The notes under the pieces: generated by a model
Databases searched by the model: none
What the model was told of the DNA's origin: nothing
What the model saw: the letters and a program-made list of their open reading frames with translations, nothing else
Translations under genes and position numbers: made by a program
NCBI GenBank assembly: GCA_905221605.1
Contig: CAJNDS010002248.1
Span: 1 to 64,000 of the forward strand
DNA length: 64,000 nucleotides
Direction of reading: 5' to 3'
DNA from: Symbiodinium natans
Lineage: Eukaryota; Sar; Dinophyceae; Suessiales; Symbiodiniaceae
Part shown: positions 36,227 through 47,626 of the stretch, in pieces
Numbering within the stretch: the stretch's first letter is position 1
How the letters are laid out: each line of letters starts with the position of its first letter

Positions 36227-37108
36227 CTAGGAGAAATTTGCTGCGCTGTGGATTCATCTGTGCTGGATGCTCCAACCGACAGGCTTCGAATTAAGTACGT
36301 TCCGAGGACACATGCTTCCAGCTGAGATCCTCAGGACTTCGTGCTTGCTGTGAGTTAGGGTTGTCTGCTCGCATGTCTTGAGCTGCGTAGACATTGCCTC
36401 CAGCCTAGATCTGGGTATGGGAAAAGGATTGTGTTCTGCATTTCTGGGTGAGATATCTTCTGAAACTCAGGGCCTGGTTCCAACCCTACAAAAAGCCCTA
36501 AAGCCCTTGTGAAAACCAGTTCTGGAGGGGTCAGCACTCATTTCATAAACTTCGGAGAGGTCCCCGCCCCTCATCCTGGCGCGCTTCAAGGCTCCGGCTT
36601 GTTGTCGTCTGCCTGCACCGGTTTGGGCGGATGATGACACTCGAAGCTGTGAGACTTTGCTGAGGCCTGGTAGCGTCATGTAAACAAAGCTGCGGGGGGG
36701 TTGGGTTCTTTGGCTCTGGCTCTTTGACATTGTCTCGCCCCTCTTCGTGCATGGCATGTCTTGTCTGCTACGAAACTAGGGGTGGTTTGAAGTACCTAAG
36801 TACTTGCAACTTACAACAGCGCTTGGCCAGAGACAGACTTCAACGTCCTCCGCGCCTTCTTGTCATGGGCGTCGCTAAATGACACGTGCCTGCATTGCGG
36901 TTATGCTGCAGGCCGGTGCATCTCGCACGATTACTCCGTGCTGTCCCGCGAATGATTCGGTTTTCGACGAAACAGGTTCCTGGAGGTCGGAGGCCCATGC
37001 TACACACGTTCTGGCAATCCTCAAGCCCGATCTGACTTGCCGCAAGTCCCTATCTCCTTGCGACAAAGACCCAGAAGTTCCATTTGTAGTACTATTTTTC
37101 TGGAATCA

Positions 37109-37150
37109 GGTACCCACAAAACCATACTAAATAGGGTTTCGGGGTACCTT
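37109..37150. repeat. Small inverted repeat
   Basis: AGGTACCCACAAAACC and, about 12 bases on, its imperfect inverse GGGTTTCGGGGTACCT. Confidence 0.6.
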
Positions 37151-37308
37151 ATTCCATAAGATTCCTAAATGACTAAATGGACCCCCAGAAAAAAAGAGAA
37201 GAAACGATTCTGGGCCTTTTCGCTTCTTTGTCCATGTCGGCTTTGCTGCCTGGGGGTGCCAGGGGCACACTGGATACCCGTCCGTTCCTCCAGAACCCCA
37301 AGCCGCAG

Positions 37309-37371
37309 TTTAGGGTTTAGGGTTTAGGGTTTAGGGTTTAGGGTTTAGGGTTTAGGGTTTAGGGTTTAGGG
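37309..37371. repeat. Telomere-like array (TTTAGGG)n
   Basis: Nine near-perfect units, ending in GTGCATGCATCC. Confidence 0.95.
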
Positions 37372-38204
37372 TGCATGCATCCAACTAGCACAAGACCTCC
37401 TACGACTACACCCTACCTCTGTTAACTTCTGTACACATTCTACGCACAGCAGCAACGCCGATTCTCTGAGTCCATCTATACATGCCGTACCGTACATAAC
37501 CCTCCCCCTCAAGGCAAGAAGGACAAGGGCCGAGGTCACCGCCCGCCACGCGCGGTTCAAGGCCTGCAGTCGAGATCCGCCTGGGCGTAGACTTGAGTAG
37601 CTAGATCGGCATAAGGGCGCGAAGCATGGGGTCCTTGTAACCTTATTGCTGAACCCTGGTTGCACCGGGTTTGCCCCCGATGCCCATGCCACCTTCACTC
37701 TTAAGTTGGGTCTGACATTCCTTTTTTTTCCGTAGAAAGCCCGGCAAGCAAGAAGGCCATGCAAGCTTCACAAGCTGGATGAGGGCCTTCTGCTTACCTC
37801 TGCCCTGACGCAAGCCTGACCTGCGACCTCTGTGTCTTGAGCTTTCGCACAACTGTTTGCTTTGCATGTGCTTCCCCACGCACATCGGGGACCCGCAGCT
37901 TCTGCATTTTTCCAAGATTTTCAACCCCCGAGTTGATGAGTGCAACCCTCCAGGATACTTCGTGTATGATTAACGGCTCCTGAGGTGCTTCAGCCCACGT
38001 GCACACTTTAAAAATGAGCATGCTCACTCGAACACGAGTGCCACAAGCAAGGGGCCCGATAATGCCATCCCAGCCACGCAATGAGCTGGGGGCAAGCGGT
38101 GCTTTCGCTCTCCACCCAGGCTGGACTTCAACTGCTTAGGTCGATCTTGTGAGCCCGAAGCGCGCGCAGATGGCGGATCGTGGGGTGATGGGGATCGCCA
38201 GGGA

Positions 38205-38275
38205 CCCTCTCCTACAGTTTTGTGGGTTGCACCTAGTAATTAAGAGTAATCACTACTAATCTGTAGGTAAAATAG
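38205..38275. mobile_element. MITE-like element family 1, diverged
   Basis: Keeps the inner CCTACAGTTTTGTGGGTTGC and CTGTAGG arms; the outer ends are lost. Confidence 0.6.
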
Positions 38276-38432
38276 AGTGCCCTTCTGGGGACCGGCACTG
38301 ATAGCTACTGTACAGCCTTACACGAACAGCACAAGCTAGCTCGGGGCCAGCAGCGCCATGAACCGAGACATGCCGACCCCCCTTAGCCCGTAGCCCTGAA
38401 CGACCCAAGCCTCGGAAGCCCTGCAAGCCCTA

Positions 38433-38511
38433 CCTGGACCCCCAAAGTATGTAAAAAAAACAGCCCAAAACCCTTAGAAGGGCCATTACTTTACATATTT
38501 TGGGGTTGAGG
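38433..38511. mobile_element. MITE-like element family 3
   Basis: 79 bp starting CCTGGACCCCCAAAGTATGT and ending ACATATTTTGGGGTTGAGG, flanked on each side by TA. Nearly identical to 56140-56219. Confidence 0.9.
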
Positions 38512-38703
38512 TAAGCCTTTCAACCTTGTCAGGCAAGACTCTCAACCCCTCAAAACTCCAAATGGGGCTTCAGCTCGCATGCCTTTTGCTCTTCATGCAA
38601 ACGATGCAGGACTGCGCCGCCCGCTACCCCTCACCCTGCACCCTTGAAGCCTTCAAATGGCTCTGAGGCACACAGGGTTTCCGCCAGGCGGTCTAGAGGG
38701 TGG

Positions 38704-38758
38704 CAGGATAGTAGTGATTACCCGTAATTAGTAGGTATAGCCCAAGAAACTGTAGGAA
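38704..38758. mobile_element. MITE-like element family 1, inverted and truncated
   Basis: The minus strand reads TCCTACAGTTTCTTGGGCTA then tacctactaattacgggtaa, matching the inner part of the other copies. Confidence 0.6.
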
Positions 38759-39639
38759 AAAAGGGGGTGCCTTAGCAGCAACAGGAGCTGTGGTTTCGAC
38801 GGTTCTCAGGCTCAGGGTTTTGAGGTTTCGTAGCTTGGGCCGTCGCTGCATTAACTTTAAAACGACTCGTTGCGATGTGTTGCACAGCTCGCAACGCTGA
38901 ACTACCTGAATGCTCGGTTCCTGCAGCTTGGCTGCGACTGGCCCTCGGCAAGCCACGCTGCTCAACATGGAAGCCCCGGCACCGATTTGCAAATCTGCGC
39001 CCTAAGCACCGCCCAGACGCTCTAAACCCTAAGCCCTAAACCATTTTTGCATCCGGACTTGATGACTCAACCCTAAACCCTAAACCCTGAAGATGTTTGA
39101 AGTGTGCAGGGCTACGGGCTTTGGGGCCTAGGCGGGGGGGCGAACTCCAAAGCCTCGAAGTCCTGGAGCCCCACACAGGCCAGGCAGGAACCGCGCCGCG
39201 ATGCCCGTTCCCTGCCGAACTCTGCCGCCCCCTTTTTTTGTGGAGACGATGAGGGAGCCATTTGCCCTAGAAGCCCCTGTGAGTCTACTCAGCTCTGGAC
39301 CCCCGAACTTCGAACCAGAATGTTTTGTTGGGCTGTTTTTGGGCAGGCTGAACGAGGTTGCAGGCTCTCATTTGCTCATGGCCACCAGCGGATGTGCTTG
39401 GACCTGTTGCCCAAAACCCTAAACCCTAAACCCTAAACCCCCTCCCCCGCCCTCAAGGATGGACTCTTCTGGGCTTGGTGGGAAAAGGGGGGCCAAGCTC
39501 ATCCTAGGGCCCTAGGGCTTAGGGAGTTCAGGCGCCGAGACTTTGGGGAGAGACCCTTGCCCTTGAAAGACCAGCCGCAGCGAGACCAGCGTCCCAGATG
39601 CCCCTCGCCAGATCTTGAACCCGAATCCTCAACGGCCAC

Positions 39640-39748
39640 ACCTTGGGATGTTCCCCCTGAAAACTAACAGTCCTTCATGGGGATAAAAATAGGGGGGTAC
39701 TACAATCTCCATTAAGGACTGCTAGTCCAAGGGTGAACATCCCAAGGT
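39640..39748. mobile_element. MITE-like element family 2
   Basis: 109 bp with inverted ends ACCTTGGGATGTTCCCCCT and AGGGTGAACATCCCAAGGT, and inner arms CAGTCCTT/AAGGACTG. A second, right-truncated copy lies at about 57001-57085. Confidence 0.85.
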
Positions 39749-40116
39749 CAAACGCAACAGCAGCAACCGAGAGAGAAATTCCCCCCCCAAGCCCGGCCGC
39801 GAGGCCCTCAGCAACTCGACTCGCGGTTGAAGCTTCGGGGGCCTGGCGCTGTACAAGGCTGTTTAGGGTTTAGGGTTTTTTTCGCTCCCGCATTAGGGTT
39901 TAGGGTTTAGGGTTTGGGGTTTAGGGCTGCATCGGTACAACCTTAAAAACTGCTACCACAGGAGGCGCCCTGCGGGATTTGTTGTTGGGGGGTTTGGGCA
40001 CTCCAGAAGATACTCGCTGGATCTCTCTGGGTGGTGAACTCTCTACTGACCCCAGATTGCGAAGCCTGGATCCAACCAAGATGCCCCTCTTTGGGTTCGA
40101 GAGTTGGACTATATAT

Positions 40117-40196
40117 GCATATTTTATTACATATATATATATATTATTGTATATATATGTATACCTGTATACATATTATATATTATATATATGTAT

Positions 40197-40232
<36 letters not shown>
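40117..40232. repeat. TA-rich microsatellite
   Basis: Imperfect then perfect (TA)n. Other (TA)n runs: 4689-4708 and about 23836-23866. Confidence 0.9.
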
Positions 40233-40234
<2 letters not shown>

Positions 40235-40564
40235 ACATTGTCATGTCCAAGAACAGCCGCTGAAGGAAAGGCCTCTCACATCCTCAAAGGTCCTGTCCCA
40301 GCCAGTGCCTGCCGAGCATGCTGCGCTTTGAGAACGAAAGCCCTCAAAAGTGTCACCAGAGGTCATCCCACTCCTCCTCCCTGTGGAAACCAAAGCCACC
40401 AACCACCTTGAACGAGGAGGGCGGGTTGTAACCACGTCAAGCGGGTGTAATTTGTAACCACGCCAAGTTTTTTTGTTACCACGGCCCGCGTTTTGATGTT
40501 TACCATGACAAGCAGTATGCTCGCCTGTCTTCCGCAAGCCCAGGAGCCACAACTGCATTAGGTT

Positions 40565-43400
40565 CGCTTGTAGAGGGATGGGCAGGTAAACAGACTAGCT
40601 TCCCTGGCAGCTCCCTAGTCTGTTTACACCCTGGCCTGTCTGGGAGGCCCTAGCAAGCCTTGGAAACCTTAAAAAGGACCCTTAAGAGAGGTTTGGGGGG
40701 GGAAGAAGGGGGAGGTAAACAGACTAGCTTCCCCGGCAGCTCCCTAGTCTGTTTACGCCTGGCCTGTCTGGGAGGCCCTTGTAAGCCTAGGAGACCTTAA
40801 AAAGGACCCTGAAGGGAGGTTTGGGGGGGGAAGAAGCGGTCCCTGTCAGCTCCCTAGTCTGTTTATGCCCTGGCCTGTCTGGGAGGCCCTAGTAAGCCTT
40901 GGAGACCTTAAAAAAGGACCCTTAAGGGAGGTTTTGAGGGGGGAAGAAGGGGGAGGTAAACAGACTAGCTTCCCTGGCAGCTCCCTACTGTAGTCTGTTT
41001 ACGCCTGGCCTGTCTGGGAGGCCCTCGTAAGCCTTGGAGACCTTAAAAAGGACCGAGGTTTGAGGGGGGGAAGAAGGGGTAAACAGACTAGCTTGCTTGG
41101 CAGCTCCCTAGTCTGTTTACGCCCTGGCCTGTCGGGGAGGCCCTAGTAAGCCTTGGAGACCTTAAAAAGGACCCTGAAGGGAGGTTTGAGGGGGGAAGAA
41201 GGGGTAAACAGACTAGCTTCCTGGCAGCTCCCTAGTCTGTTTACGCCTGGCCTGTCTGGGAGGCCCCAGTAAGCCTTGGAGACCTTAAAAAGGACCCTTA
41301 GGGAGGTTTGAGGGGGGAAGAAGCGGGAGGTAAACAGACTAGCTTCCCTGGCAGCTCCCTAGTCTGTTTACGCCCTGGCCTGTCTGGGAGAGCCTTAAGT
41401 CAGGTTTGAGGGGGAAGAAGGGGTAAACAGACTAGCTTCGCTGGCAGCTCCCTAGTCTGTTTACGCCTGGCCTGTCTGGGAGGCCCTAGTAAGCCTTGGA
41501 GACCTTAAAAATGACCGAGGTTTGAGGGGGGAAGAAGGGGCAAACAGACTAGCTTCCCTGGCAGCTCCCTAGTCTGTTTACGCCCTGGCCTGTCTGGGAG
41601 GCCCTAGTAAGCCTTGGAGACCTTAAAAAGGACCGAGGTTTGAGGGGGGAAGAAGGGGTAAACAGACTAGCTTCCCTAGTAAGCCTTGGAGACCTTAAAA
41701 CGGACCGAGGTTTGAGGGGGGAAGAAGGGGTAACAGACTAGCTTCCCTGGCAGCTCCCTAGTCTGTTTATGCCTGGCCTGTTTGGGAGGCCCTAGTAAGC
41801 CTTGGAGAGCTTAAAAAGGACCTTAAAAAGGACCCTGAAAGAAGAAGCGGTCCCTGTCAGCTCCCTAGTCTGTTTACGCCCTGGCCTGTCTGGGAGGCCC
41901 TAGTAAGCCTTGGAGACCTTAAAAAGGACCCTTAAGGGAGGTTTGAGGGGGGAAGAAGGGGGAGGTAAACAGACTAGCTTCCCTGGCAGCTCCCTACTGT
42001 AGTCTGTTTACGCCTGGCCTGTCTGGGAGGCCCTAGAAAGCCTTGGAGACCTTAAAAAGGACCGAGGTTTGAGGGGGGAAGAAGGGGTAAACAGACCAGC
42101 TTCCCTGGCAGCTCCCTAGTCTGTTTACGCCCTGGCCTGTTGGGGAGGCCCTAGTAAGCCTTGGAGACCTAAAAAAGGACGCTTAGGGAGGTTTGAGGGG
42201 GGAAGAAGGGGTAAACAGACTAGCTTCCCTGGCAGCTCCCTAGTCTGTTTACGCCTGGCCTGTCTGGGAGGCCCCAGTAAGCCTTGGAGACCTTAAAAAG
42301 GACCCTTAGGGAGGTTTGAGGGGGGAAGAAGCGGGAGGTAAACAGACTAGCTTCCCTGGCAGCTCCCTAGTCTGTTTACGCCCTGGCCTGTCTGGGAGAG
42401 CCTTAAGTCAGGTTTGAGGGGGGAAGAAGGGGTAAACAGACTAGCTTCGCTGGCAGCTCTGTTTACGCCCTGGCCTGTCTGGGAGGCCCTAGTAAGCCTT
42501 GGAGACCTTAAAAAGGACCCTTAAGGGAGGTTTGAGGGGGGAAGAAGGGGCAAACAGACTAGCTTCCCTGGCAGCTCCCTAGTCTGTTTACGCCCTGGCC
42601 TGTCTGGGAGGCCCTAGTAAGCCTTGGAGACCTTAAAAAGGACCGAGGTTTGAGGGGGGAAGAAGGGGTAAACAGACTAGCTTCCCTAGTAAGCCTTGGA
42701 GACCCTAAAAAGGACCAAGGTTTGAGGGGGGAAGAAGGGGTAACAGACTAGCTTCCCTGGCAGCTCCCTAGTCTGTTTATGCCTGGCCTGCTTGGGAGGC
42801 CCTAGTAAGCTTTGGAGAGCTTAAAAAGGACCCTTAAGGGAGGTTTGAGGGGCAAGAAGGGGTAAACAGACTAGCTTCCCTGGCAGCTCCCTAGTCTGTT
42901 TACGCCTGGCCTGTCTGGGAGGCCCTAGTAAGCCTTGGAGACCTTGAAAAGGACCCTGAAGGGAGGTTTGAGGGGCAAGAGGGGGTAAACAGACTAGCTT
43001 CCCTGACAGCTCCCTAGTCTGTTTACGCCTGGCCTGTCTGGGAGGCCCTAGTAAGCCTTGGAGACCTTAAAAGGACCGAGGTTCGAGGGGGGAAGAAGGG
43101 GTAAACAGCTGGCAGCTCCGTAGTCTGTTTATGCCCTGGGAGGCATTAGTAAGCTTTGGAAACCTTAAAAAGGACCCTTAGGGGAGGTTTGAGGGGGGAA
43201 GAAGGGAGAGGTAAACAGGCTAGCTTCCCTGGCAGCTCCCTAGTCTGTTTACGCCCTGGCCTGTCTGGGAGGCCCTAGTAAGCCTTGGAGACCTTAAAAA
43301 GCTTAAGGGAGGTTTGAGGGGCAAGAAGGGAGGTAAACAGACTAGCTTCCCTGGCAGCTCCCTAGTCTGTTTACGCCCTGGCCTGCCTGGGAGGCAATTA
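40565..43400. repeat. Satellite array with ~1.01-kb higher-order repeat
   Basis: About 25 monomers of up to ~125 bp. Each monomer has GGTAAACAGACTAGCTTCCC, ggcagctccctagtctgttt, acgccctggcctgtctggga, a GGCCC...AGCCTTGGAGACC segment, and aaaaaggacccttaagggag. The left and right GTAAACAGACTAG/CTAGTCTGTTTAC words form a hairpin. Private variants recur about 1008-1011 bp apart: gcggtccctgtcag at 40836 and 41847; ctccctactgtag at 40981 and 41990; gggagagccttaag at 41386 and 42394; gtaacagactag at 41730 and 42740. Confidence 0.95.
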
Positions 43401-44553
43401 GAAGGAAGCCCAAATGGCTGCAGTGTGTGTCTTCCGTAAGAACTGACTCTTGTCATGTTAACCTATAACGAGCTTGTCCCTGTAACGCATGGTCTGTGTC
43501 ACTGTAACCCAAAACCTGTCACGGTTACATATGCCCCTAACCTTGAACATGACTCGATGTTCCGGTTTGCTACCTGCGGCTGGGAATCCCAGGCTGACTG
43601 GCGATTTCTGGCGAAGAAAGGCTCACGTGCAACACACGATATCTCAAATGGCAGCCCTGCGCTCCATTCTGATTGACTCGTCACTCATTGACTTTATTTC
43701 TTTTGGTACATGGTATTCAGCGGCCGAGTCTTTCAAAACACTCTGAGCCCTCAATGCGAAAGCCCTCACTCCTTGTGGTGGCATCCTGAAATCCCGCCGC
43801 TCGACTTGTCTGGGGGTTCAAGGCAAAGCCTAAGTGAACCCCTTACCCGAAAACAACTTGTGCAAACCGCCGGGCAGCCTAGAGTGGGGGCAAGGCAACA
43901 ACCGGAACTATCCTCACCGAGAGCGAAGGAGGTGTCCACCTGGGTCTCTGTAGGCCACGCAGGGCGGTCGCGAGACCTGCTCCACCTGCCCGCAACATTC
44001 GCTGAAGCGCGTTGGGGGTCTTGCTGGGTACAGTCACCCGTATATTAGATACAAAACGGAATACAAGTCACGAGAAGTATCAACAGGCATAAATGAATGT
44101 ACAGGTATTCGACCTGTGTATACACATTGTTGCTTTTGTTGTCGACGCGTATATGTTCTAGCTGAGGAATCCACAGCCCTTGGTCTCAGACCGGCTGTTG
44201 CTGCATCCAGCACTACAGCATGGGCACCGCTCCAGGGGGTTGGAGGGGGGGGCGGATGCCCTCAAGTTGCCCCCAAGGATCCCTAAACCCTAAACTCTTT
44301 TGCAACCCCTAAACCCTAAACCCTAAATCACCCAACAAGGGAGCTGAGGATGGGTCGTCGAAGTTGGCAAGGCTCTCTGCCCCTGAGGGGGGGATGTACC
44401 TGGCTTTCGGATTTCAAGAAACCGCCTCGTGCACCAGGCTGAGCTTGTGGGGGTCGCTAAGAGCTGTTTCAGGACAGGGCCACACATGAGGGCACCTCTC
44501 CCCAGAACAGCACCCTAAACCCTAAACCCCAAACCCTAAACCTCAACGTCTAA
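43401..44553. other. No recognisable gene
   Basis: Between the satellite and the PKG-like 3' end. May include PKG 3' exons or UTR. Telomere-like arrays at 44280-44328 and 44513-44545. Confidence 0.5.
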
Positions 44554-44597
44554 TCAGATCTGCAAACTCCGGAGTCCAGCTCCAGGGGGCACGGGGC

Positions 44598-47500
44598 TTC
44601 CAGCGTAAGCGCGTTGAGCTGAGACCAGCTGAAGTCGGCGTACCACTTGTGCACCTGCCCAGAGCTCGAAGGAACCTTCCCTGAGTCTTTTGAAGCCGGG
44701 CTTGATGGAACCTCTGTAACCATTCCTAAACTCAGGCCTTGGGATCAAAGGTCCTCCTCAAAACTGCACACGTGCGCACACACACACAGCAAAGTTCCAT
44801 GGCTGCCACACAAAAACCCAGTCAATCTCCCTCTCAAGGTCCCAAGTACATCACGACAGCCAATGCAAAACTGAGAAGCCCTGCAACGAAAAAACCAAAA
44901 CCCCAACAGTTTCAAACAGCTCCCCCGACCACCCAGCACCTCCACGTTGGCCACTCCACCCTTTCGCATGGGCAAGCGCTCCGATGGCGCCTCTTGTGCA
45001 AGGCTGATCGAACTCGAGCTTGAGCTGTTGGTTCCTAAACCCTAAATCCTAAGCCTCCGGTTGTCATTTTGAGAAATTGCAGTGACTGTCGTCGCGCTTA
45101 GTGCCAGCTGGGGTCATCGTGGAGAGGGCATGGAGCGGCATAGATATTCCCAAATAAGAGACTCTTATATCCCAAGCTCCGATAATTACCTAGGGCTGTT
45201 CGGGCGCGTGGCTAGGTTGTTGAACCCTAACCCCCATAAACCCTAAACCCTAAATTACTAAACCCTAAACCCTAAACCCTAAACCCTAAACCCTAAACCC
45301 TAAACCCTAAACCCTATACGGGGTGTCGGCTCAACCCAAGCTTCCCTTCCCGGGAGCCTCGTGGCAAAGTTGCTTGACCAAGTTCGCCCATGGCCCCGAA
45401 CCCCTCGGAAAGTAAACGGCCTGGCAGAAAGAGGGTCCGGTTGCTGCGGGGTTCCCAACATCTTTTCTGGGCGGGGGGGTTTGCTCAAGTTTCGTAGTCA
45501 ATGAGTTGTGGTTTCGGACCCTAAGCCCTAAACCGCAAAGCGGATTCTGCGGAACGTGGAGGGCGATGCCAAGGACTTGCATGACAGAGGCTATGAATGG
45601 CGACTGGCGACAAGAAGAAGGGAATACGCAGTGAACAAAATCAAAATGATTGCTCTTGCCCAAAACACCCCCAAAGGTTGAGTTTGCATGTCACCAATAC
45701 CAGCTCAACGCCCCAGCGCACCTGAATTCCAGCCTGAATTAGTCGGAATATCTGGATGGGCTCAGAGGCCGTGAAAGGCCTCGGCTTCAGCTTTCATCTC
45801 TCGACGTGTTCGAGGGGGGCTCGTCTAAGGCCGTCTTGGGTATAGGTCTTTCAAGCGTTCAAGAGTCGTACTTTAAAAGGGGCAAAAGGATTTCTGGGCT
45901 GCAAGAAAGCTCGAACTGCGTGCAAGACCTTCTGCTTGCCTAAGCAGCGCACGTCTCGCCGGTCATGAACTCGAAGATGAGCACCTGGATAGTAGCCACT
46001 CTTTCGGGACTCTCAGATTGACGGGAAGCAGTGTCCCTGCCAAACAATGATCGGTGAGGGGCGGCAGCCCATCCAGAAAAACAAGGCAAAGAGTTTCCCA
46101 GTCCTGAACTGAACAGTCAACTTGTTGCTAAACCCTGACCGAAAACCCTAAACCCTTCTGGCTTGAAACCCTAAAACCCTAAAAACCCTAAAACCCTAAA
46201 AGCCTAAACGCGGGAAAGCCTAAAAGCCTAAAAGGCTAAAAGCCTAAACCCCTAAAACCCCTCAAATCCCTAAAAGCCTAAAACCCTAAAGCCCTAAAAC
46301 CCTAAAACCCTAAAGCCCTAAAACCCTAATCCCGGACTCAGCTTCCTCAGGCTTCTACACCCAGCGCCCACCAGTCCACCTGTTTGCGGCTTTCTGACGC
46401 GCTTTGTTTGGTTGAGCTCGGACAGCGGGGGTTGAGGGTTTAGGGTTTAGGATAGCTGGCCGAACCACAAAGCAGGGTCAATAGGGTTTGGGGTTTAGGG
46501 CTTAGGGTGGGTGCACGGCCTTTCTGCGCATGTAGGGCGTTGGTCTTTTGAGCGTTTGGAGGCATTGCTTAGAGCAGACGTTTGGGGGCCGCTTGGGGTT
46601 GAGCCTGCTTCAGTAAAGAAAGGAAAGCTCAGACTCTCGACAAACCGTTGGTGTTTGCAGGTGATGGTCAATTACGCACCGAACCTCAGAACCATGCGAG
46701 TCATTGATTCTTGAGGCCATCCGCTTCCCTATGCTCGACCCCGTTGACCCCACAGGACCCGAGGGGATATAGTCCGACATTCCCCAACTTTTCAGCTGCG
46801 CCCCGAGCTCGCAACTGCAAGGAAAAAAGCAAGTCTGCACTTGTGTACGCTTCAGAGGGCTTCTGTTCCGAAAGCTCCCGCTGCAATACTTGATCTGTTC
46901 CCCGCATCCTTTGAGGGTCGCACCGCTGCGTTGTGACCCACGTGCGACACCTGCGGTCCGGTGCTCCATCGAGTTTCTACTAAGAATTGTCTACTTAGGA
47001 AGCCAGAGTGGAAATCGAACTCGGCAATTGGTAGAGGCTTGGGTGTCATGCTGAGCTTCTTGTGCAACAAGCCCGACATCTGAAGTTCCCAAGCTAGCAA
47101 ACCCAAGTTCCTTCATCCACAATTCCGAAGCTCTCAGGACATGCAGGGCTTTGAGTCTCGGATCTACGTGCCCTAAACCCTGAACCCCCTTGGGAGCAGG
47201 TAAGAGCATACACAGACCTTTCAACTTGCAGCATCCACAGGGCCACCCGGCCATCTCAGGCGCAAAGTACTCCGGAGTACCACAGGTTGTGTAGGTGTGG
47301 CCTGGCAACAGCGCTACCGGACCTCTCACAGCGCAGCGCGGGGAAGCCCTGAAGGCCTCCAAGCAAATCCCATCATCTCAAGCCAAGCCCTTCGAGCCCA
47401 GCAGCCTCTGCAAAAGATCATAGACCCGAGACGAAACCAAAAAAAAAAACACATCAAAAGAGAACCCTACAGGCCACGAATCTGCATGCCGCAACACTGC

Positions 47501-47626
47501 CAGGAATCCGTGAGCCACGCACGCTGAAAGCCTTGTCATTCATGCCGATTCAAAAAACTCTACAGTTGACCCCATCCAGATGGGCATCAGGCCGATAACG
47601 AACTTGGCCAGCCCGAAGTCGGTCAC
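44598..47626 (-). CDS. PKG-like gene: DFG to C-terminal exons
   Basis: Exons: 47593-47626 (VTDFGLAKFVI), 47252-47301 (HTYTTCGTPEYFAPEM), 46924-46950 (VSHVGHNAA), 46359-46379 (21 nt, VDWWALG), 45953-45984 (VLIFEFMTGE), 45734-45779 (PFTASEPIQIFRLIQ), 45358-45420 (AVYFPRGSGPWANLVKQLC), 44940-44990 (APSERLPMRKGGVANVE), 44598-44654 (VHKWYADFSWSQLNALTLE). Donors here are a mix of GT (five) and GC. The introns around 46359 carry a degenerate telomere-like tract of almost 200 bp. A short exon between RLIQ and AVYFP is still missing. Confidence 0.9.

Noticed and set aside
36711-36727. TTCTTTGGCTCTGGC as leader relict
   Set aside because: Only eight bases match in a row; expected by chance in this length.
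40104-40331. Y/I-rich open frames
   Set aside because: Translation of the (TA)n microsatellite.
40565-43400. CRISPR-like array
   Set aside because: Units are ~125 bp without unique spacers, and context is eukaryotic; it is a satellite.
46610-46969. 119-residue minus-strand frame
   Set aside because: Overlaps the PKG exon 46924-46950 in another frame and otherwise falls in its intron; no protein-like pattern.
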